Assembly: GCA_023252335.1 (NCBI GenBank)
Contig: JAJPEA010000016.1
Span: 1-18,442, forward strand
DNA: 18,442 bases
Origin: Nitrosotalea sp.
GTDB lineage: Archaea > Thermoproteota > Nitrososphaeria > Nitrososphaerales > Nitrosopumilaceae
Direction of reading: 5' to 3'
Shown here: piece by piece, positions 14,744 through 18,442 of the stretch
How the letters are laid out: each line of letters opens with the position of its first letter
How positions within the stretch are numbered: the first letter of the stretch is position 1
Made by a program: the position numbers and the translations under genes
The notes under the pieces: generated by a model
Seen by the model: the letters and a program-made list of their open reading frames with translations, nothing else
The model's database searches: none
Told to the model about the DNA's origin: nothing

Positions 14744-16009
14744 TTGGTCAATGTTTTGGTTGTGGGCTCTGGCGGACGCGAGCATGCCCTAGGATGGAAG
14801 CTTGCACAGAGTCCCAAGGTGGATAAAGTTTACTTTGCCCCTGGGAATGGAGGCACGCAAAATAACGTCAATATTTCCTCTGATGACATAGAAAGTCTTG
14901 CCGAGTTTGCAAAAGAGAATGACTGTGTCACAGTTGTGGGTCCTGAAGTTCCACTGTCAAATGGTATAGTTGACGAGTTTGTAAAAAAGGGGCTGCGAGT
15001 ATTTGGCCCTACAAGAGATGCTGCACAGCTTGAATCAAGTAAAATTTGGGCAAAGAACTTTATGAAAAGAAATGGCATCCTTACTGCAAGATTTGAAGTC
15101 TTTGATGATTCTACCAAGGCAATTGAATATGCAAAGTCTGTTGATTATCCATTAGTTGTTAAAGCAGATGGTCTTGCTGCCGGAAAAGGTGTGATTGTGT
15201 GTGATAATTCCTCTGAAGCAGTTGATGCAATAAACAAGATGCTTGTCCAAAAAAATTTTGGTGCTGCAGGCCTGAGAATTATTTTAGAAGAGAGAATTGA
15301 TGGAGTAGAGGCATCTTTTATAGCACTCTCTGATGGAAACACTGCTTATTCGATGGCCACAAGCCAAGACCACAAGAGAATCTACGATGATGACAAGGGA
15401 CCCAATACTGGCGGAATGGGAACGTACTCTCCAACTCCAGTAATTGATGATTCTACCGCAAATGAAATTCAAAAAAATGTTATTGAAAAAACAATTGCAT
15501 CCATGAAAAAAGAAGGCATTGTATTCAAGGGATTTTTGTATGCTGGAATAATGCTAAAAGATGGCAAGCCATATGTCTTGGAATTTAACGCAAGAATGGG
15601 AGATCCCGAGTGTCAGCCAATAATGATGCGAATGGACTCGGACCTGTTTGAATACATTCAAGCATGTATCGATGGCACCCTGTCTTCCTTGCCTAGAATG
15701 TCTTGGAAAAAACATAGCGCGGTATGTGTAATACTTGCATCAAAAGGATATCCGGAATCGTATCCTAGAGATGAGCAGATACTAGGTCTTGATGATGTCA
15801 CTCCAAATTCTCAAGTCTTTCATTCTGGAACAAGAAAAGAGGATGGAAAAATTCTGACAAGTGGTGGTCGAGTGCTTGGTGTTACTGCAGTTGGGGAAAC
15901 ACTAGAGGCTGCAATTGCAAATGCATACTTGCGAGTAGGGAAGATAAACTGGCCATCCAAATACTATCGAACAGACATTGGCAAAAAGGGCCTTGCATGG
16001 CGTAAATGA
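14744..16009 (+). CDS. purD: Phosphoribosylamine-glycine ligase (GAR synthetase)
   Basis: A 421-residue ATP-grasp enzyme that joins glycine to phosphoribosylamine, step two of de novo purine synthesis, in the cytoplasm. The N-domain begins VLVVGSGGREHALGWKLAQS and APGNGGT. The conserved GPEVPLSNGIVD, SSKIWAKNFM, LVVKADGLAAGKGVIV and GGMGTYSPTP blocks follow, and then the metal/ATP-binding end of the grasp domain (YVLEFNARMGDPECQ). The C-terminal domain ends YRTDIGKKGLAWRK. Length is usual and all blocks are intact. The frame closes at TAA 14726-14728, so only TTG 14744 is available; with the TATA element 26 nt before it, the mRNA is probably leaderless. No other pur gene is adjacent, so it appears to be monocistronic. 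Confidence 0.95.
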   Translation: MVNVLVVGSGGREHALGWKLAQSPKVDKVYFAPGNGGTQNNVNISSDDIESLAEFAKENDCVTVVGPEVPLSNGIVDEFVKKGLRVFGPTRDAAQLESSKIWAKNFMKRNGILTARFEVFDDSTKAIEYAKSVDYPLVVKADGLAAGKGVIVCDNSSEAVDAINKMLVQKNFGAAGLRIILEERIDGVEASFIALSDGNTAYSMATSQDHKRIYDDDKGPNTGGMGTYSPTPVIDDSTANEIQKNVIEKTIASMKKEGIVFKGFLYAGIMLKDGKPYVLEFNARMGDPECQPIMMRMDSDLFEYIQACIDGTLSSLPRMSWKKHSAVCVILASKGYPESYPRDEQILGLDDVTPNSQVFHSGTRKEDGKILTSGGRVLGVTAVGETLEAAIANAYLRVGKINWPSKYYRTDIGKKGLAWRK

Positions 16010-16065
16010 ATAACATCTTGGCGTTTACTGGAAGATCTTAAGATTAATGCTGATGTAGTTGTATC

Positions 16066-16248
16066 GTGGGAAAATCAATTGTAGTAACAGTGATTTTTGC
16101 AATAATTGTATTGCTAATTGTAATCCAGATGATAATTTTGCCCCTTGTGCCACATGTACCACAACAAAACATTTTACATTGCCTACAACCTGTAATGGAA
16201 TCCATTCCTCATATGAAATGGAATTGTTTCTATTTTGCTCAAAAGTAG
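16066..16248 (+). CDS. Possible small single-pass membrane protein
   Basis: This lies in the 337-bp gap between purD and the next gene. GTG 16066 opens a 60-codon frame with one clear transmembrane helix (VVTVIFAIIVLLIVIQMIILPLV) after a short basic start, followed by ~32 residues (HVPQQNILHCLQPVMESIPH...). A weak TATA-like CTTAAGATT (16037-16045) is ~25 nt upstream, fitting a leaderless GTG start. A second overlapping frame (TTG 16059 to 16274) would give a Cys-rich 71-residue peptide. That frame is probably a shadow, because hydrophobic ATT/GTA codons read one base off give Asn/Cys codons. I see no RNA gene or repeat in the gap. Confidence 0.4.
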   Translation: MGKSIVVTVIFAIIVLLIVIQMIILPLVPHVPQQNILHCLQPVMESIPHMKWNCFYFAQK

Positions 16249-16346
16249 AAGAAAATAACAAAAAATTATTTTGATACAAAACATTAGTAAAAAGTAGTAG
16301 AAGTTTATTAGGTGTATCTCAAATAGCAACATGTACGATAATTAGC

Positions 16347-16580
16347 ATGGTTGAGTTGGATGATCTAAAGAGCCCAGAAGATTTCAAACATTTTCTACAT
16401 GATATTTTTAAGAGTATGGTAGATGAACTCGTAATCCAAGAGACACAACTAATAAAAACATACCATGAAAATCGAACTATGCCATTTGACTTTTACAATC
16501 TAACCATACGAGAAATTCAAGCAAAAATCCAATGCAAGCTCGAAGTATATCAACGTCTAACCGGTGAAGATTTGAAATAA
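16347..16580 (+). CDS. Small protein of unknown function
   Basis: A 77-residue acidic, helical cytoplasmic protein from ATG 16347 (MVELDDLKSPEDFKHFLHDI, EIQAKIQCKLEVYQRLTGED). No family is recognised; a single Cys and no TM. Alternating charged and hydrophobic residues suggest a small helical dimer or partner protein. A TATA-like TTTATTAG (16302-16309) would start the RNA near 16332. The leader would then hold a four-codon mini-ORF (16331-16345), so the true start arrangement is uncertain. It ends 4 bp before the convergent cyclo-ligase gene. Confidence 0.5.
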   Translation: MVELDDLKSPEDFKHFLHDIFKSMVDELVIQETQLIKTYHENRTMPFDFYNLTIREIQAKIQCKLEVYQRLTGEDLK

Positions 16581-16584
16581 CTCT

Positions 16585-17145
16585 TTACTTTACATAAATA
16601 ACCGAATCTTCTGTCACTATGCAATCCATCTTGACATCATGGTCATCATGGGGAAATGACTTTAGCACGTGTTTAGAGTATGTCAAGCCAATCTTCTTTG
16701 ATTTTTTGCCATGCAGATACCTGTCATAAAATCCAAAGCCATATCCTAGCCTGTACCCTTCACGAGTGAGTGCAATTGCAGGCACTATGATAACATCGAG
16801 TTTTTTGACTGTCTCACATTTTTCCTTGGGCTCCATTACTCCAAAACTACCTAGCTCAAGATCTGATACACTAGAAATTTTTTTAAAGACTAGATCATTC
16901 TTGTCAACTCTGGGTAATGCAACTTCTTTTCCCTGGCTGAAAAACTCGTGCAACAGGTCATGTGTCTGGACTTCACTTCCTATTGAATAATACGTGCCAA
17001 TTGACTGGGCTTGTCTGTAAAACTCGATCTTTCGTAAATTGTCCCGGATTTTATTACTTGCAATTTTTATAAAATCAAGTGAGAGCTCGTCTCTTGCATC
17101 TAACATCTGCTTGCGCAATCTTGCTTTTTCAACTGGGTTGGACAA
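16585..17145 (-). CDS. 5-formyltetrahydrofolate cyclo-ligase
   Basis: A 186-residue enzyme (EC 6.3.3.2 family) that converts 5-formyl-THF to 5,10-methenyl-THF with ATP, returning a dead-end folate to the active pool. Motifs: a basic start KARLRKQMLDARDELS, IGTYYSIGSEVQTHDLL, EVALPRVDKNDLVF, the LDVIIVPAIALTREGYRLGYG block, and the signature GYGFGFYDRYL (residues 134-144; family form G-x-G-x-G-Y/F-Y-D-R). Length is typical. The gene starts with TTG 17145, inside the last codons of folD (17-nt overlap), so translation is probably coupled and both are transcribed from the folD promoter. The two proteins handle the same intermediate, which supports the calls. It is the equivalent of bacterial ygfA/fau. 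Confidence 0.9.
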   Translation of the reverse strand: MSNPVEKARLRKQMLDARDELSLDFIKIASNKIRDNLRKIEFYRQAQSIGTYYSIGSEVQTHDLLHEFFSQGKEVALPRVDKNDLVFKKISSVSDLELGSFGVMEPKEKCETVKKLDVIIVPAIALTREGYRLGYGFGFYDRYLHGKKSKKIGLTYSKHVLKSFPHDDHDVKMDCIVTEDSVIYVK

Positions 17146-17998
17146 ATTCTTTACTAATTGATGCAGCTGTTACGGTGTTTTTTAAAAGCATCGCTATGGT
17201 CATTGGCCCCACTCCGCCAGGTACTGGGGTAACATATGATGCTTTTTTGATGACCTTTTCATAATCCACGTCTCCCACAAGTTTTCCTTCTAGTCTTGCA
17301 GTACCGACATCAATTACCACTGCACCTTCTTTTACCATGTCTTCTGTCAAAATGAACTTTGTTCTATCGCCTATTGCGGTAACAATAATGTCTGCACCAA
17401 GGCAATGTTCTTTGAGATTTCTTGTTCTAGAGTGACATGTTGTCACAGTGGCGTTTTTTTCAAGCATTAAATTGTATAGTGGTTTTCCTACTAGATTGCT
17501 TCGGTTTATTATTACCACATTTTTTCCTTCTAGATTGATTTTATAATATTCAAACAACTCCATTATTCCAGATGGTGTGCAGGGCTTGAGAATTGATCTG
17601 CCTGATGTTAAAAGACCAATATTGTGTGGTGTCAGTCCGTCAACATCTTTTATGGGTGATATCCGTGAAGTTGTTGTAAAATCGTCTAGCTGACTTGGTA
17701 GTGGAAGTTGGACTAGAATCCCATGAACTGTCTCATCGTTGTTTAACAGATTGACCAGAGAATTCATCTCTTTTTGAGAAAATGTGGCAGGAAGTTTGTG
17801 GTCCTTTGTCATGATGCCAACATCAGAGCATGCCTTTTGCTTGTTTTTCACATATGTAGCCGAAGCCGGGTCGTCACCCACAAGGACTGTGGCAAGACAT
17901 GGTACTATACCATCACTTGAGAGTTCCTTGACAGCTAGTCGTACCCTGTCTTTAACAGATGATGCTACTGCGATACCGTCTATTTTCTGTCCAGTCAA
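17129..17998 (-). CDS. folD: Methylenetetrahydrofolate dehydrogenase / methenyltetrahydrofolate cyclohydrolase
   Basis: A 289-residue bifunctional enzyme interconverting methylene-, methenyl- and 10-formyl-THF. It supplies formyl groups for purine synthesis. The catalytic region shows Y49 and K53 in YVKNKQKACSDVGI (the conserved Y-x3-K), Q97 in GILVQLPLPSQL, and D120 in KDVDGLTP. The signature PCTPSGIMELF is at ~139-149. The nucleotide-binding loop INRSNLVGKPL is at ~164-174, followed by GADIIVTAIGD, VIDVGTA and the closing YVTPVPGGVGPMTIAML. All residues are intact. The start is TTG 17998; upstream in-frame codons contain no ATG or GTG. A TATA-like element about 26 nt away implies a leaderless UUG mRNA. 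It forms an overlapping pair with the cyclo-ligase gene. Confidence 0.95.
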   Translation of the reverse strand: MTGQKIDGIAVASSVKDRVRLAVKELSSDGIVPCLATVLVGDDPASATYVKNKQKACSDVGIMTKDHKLPATFSQKEMNSLVNLLNNDETVHGILVQLPLPSQLDDFTTTSRISPIKDVDGLTPHNIGLLTSGRSILKPCTPSGIMELFEYYKINLEGKNVVIINRSNLVGKPLYNLMLEKNATVTTCHSRTRNLKEHCLGADIIVTAIGDRTKFILTEDMVKEGAVVIDVGTARLEGKLVGDVDYEKVIKKASYVTPVPGGVGPMTIAMLLKNTVTAASISKEFVQPS

Positions 17999-18019
17999 AC
18001 AACCTTGAATGATTTTTTG

Positions 18020-18030
18020 GATATTTAATC
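18020..18030 (-). promoter_or_regulatory. TATA-box candidate for the folD-cyclo-ligase operon
   Basis: On the minus strand this reads GATTAAATATC, centred ~26 nt upstream of TTG 17998, so transcription should start at the initiation codon. The divergent cupin gene uses the other side of the same ~100-bp region. Confidence 0.5.
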
Positions 18031-18096
18031 TTTGGAAATTTTACCTGTTATGTGGTGTAGTTAAAATCATTAAGGTACTAGTTTGTAGAAATACTA

Positions 18097-18417
18097 TTGA
18101 AGATAACATTTGACACAAATGAATATGTGAAAAAAATTGCAAAAAGTGACACATACTTTCACACATTTCTAAACAAGGAAAACATTGCAGCAGGAATTTT
18201 GCGACTAGGGCCAGGTGATAAAGACACCCAAGAGCCACATGAAAGTGATGAAGTTTATTATGTTGTTAGAGGCGACGGGTTTATTGAAATCAATGGCAAA
18301 GATTATCCAATCTCAGAAGGCATGTCATATTTTGTTGCAAGAAAAATACCGCACAGGTTTCACGGAAACAAGAAAGAACTTGTTGTCATGTATTTTTTTG
18401 GCGGGCCTGACACTTAG
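18097..18417 (+). CDS. Single-domain cupin protein
   Basis: A 106-residue small beta-barrel protein of the cupin_2 type. Motif 1 reads EPHESDEVYYVVRGDGFIEI with H48, E52 and the G59/G61 turn, but lacks the first His of the usual H-x-H. Motif 2 is EGMSYFVARKIPHRFHGN with H86 and H89 available. A metal site with three His and Glu is therefore possible but non-canonical. Such proteins range from dioxygenases and isomerases to ligand binders, and no substrate can be assigned. The start is TTG 18097 (LKITFDTNEYVKK, translated M). TTAAAAT at 18061-18067 lies ~33 nt upstream, giving a leader of only a few nt. It is divergent from folD. Confidence 0.8.
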   Translation: MKITFDTNEYVKKIAKSDTYFHTFLNKENIAAGILRLGPGDKDTQEPHESDEVYYVVRGDGFIEINGKDYPISEGMSYFVARKIPHRFHGNKKELVVMYFFGGPDT

Positions 18418-18442
18418 GAAATCACAGTCTTTCTTCCAACTA

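Noticed and set aside
14608..14826. 72-codon plus-strand ORF before purD
   Set aside because: It overlaps the well-supported purD start in another frame, has unremarkable composition, and its region carries the purD promoter.

Overview
The window looks like chromosome from an ammonia-oxidising-type archaeon of the phylum Thaumarchaeota (Nitrososphaerota), most likely the Nitrosopumilales. The evidence is an ESCRT-III-like/Vps4 (Cdv) cell-division locus, a TrmB-family regulator, small proteins that resemble thaumarchaeal families (DUF6659-like, NitrOD5-like), A/T-rich TATA-like boxes about 26 nt upstream of start codons (leaderless transcription), and many TTG/GTG starts. The genus cannot be fixed by reading alone.

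Layout. 1-467 (-): N-terminal part of isoleucyl-tRNA synthetase, cut by the window edge. 547-1722 (-): TrmB-type regulator. 1723-1881: divergent promoter region with a palindrome. 1882-4230 (+): a tight three-gene cluster made of an ESCRT-III/CdvB-like protein, an unrecognised helical protein and the Vps4-type ATPase CdvC. 4307-8734 (+): carA and carB for carbamoyl phosphate (pyrimidines and arginine). The carB frame is broken near its 5' end by a precise 20-nt insertion. 8731-9477 (-): an ICC-like metallophosphoesterase convergent with carB. 9513-9815 (+): a 100-residue SWIM zinc-finger protein divergent from it. 9913-12893 (+): two secreted proteins, one a 756-residue fibronectin-III protein and one small Cys-rich protein, which appear to share a domain. 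12918-14598: four small genes on both strands (unknown, DUF6659-like, HNH, NitrOD5-like). 14744-16009 (+): purD. 16010-16580: a possible one-TM small protein and a 77-residue unknown. 16585-17998 (-): overlapping folD and 5-formyl-THF cyclo-ligase. 18097-18417 (+): a single-domain cupin.

How the genes fit together. CarAB, PurD, FolD and the cyclo-ligase are housekeeping genes of nucleotide and one-carbon metabolism. Formyl-THF made by the FolD branch feeds purine synthesis, where PurD acts. The Cdv block is the division/membrane-remodelling module: ESCRT-III filament subunits are normally remodelled by the Vps4 ATPase. The secreted pair and the small-gene cluster look like lineage-specific accessory content.

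Best leads: (1) the vps4-linked ESCRT-III-like gene and the unclassified gene between it and vps4; (2) the 20-nt frame-breaking insertion in carB, inside one of its most conserved motifs; (3) frequent leaderless, non-ATG starts. I saw no tRNA, rRNA, CRISPR array, insertion sequence or long repeat.
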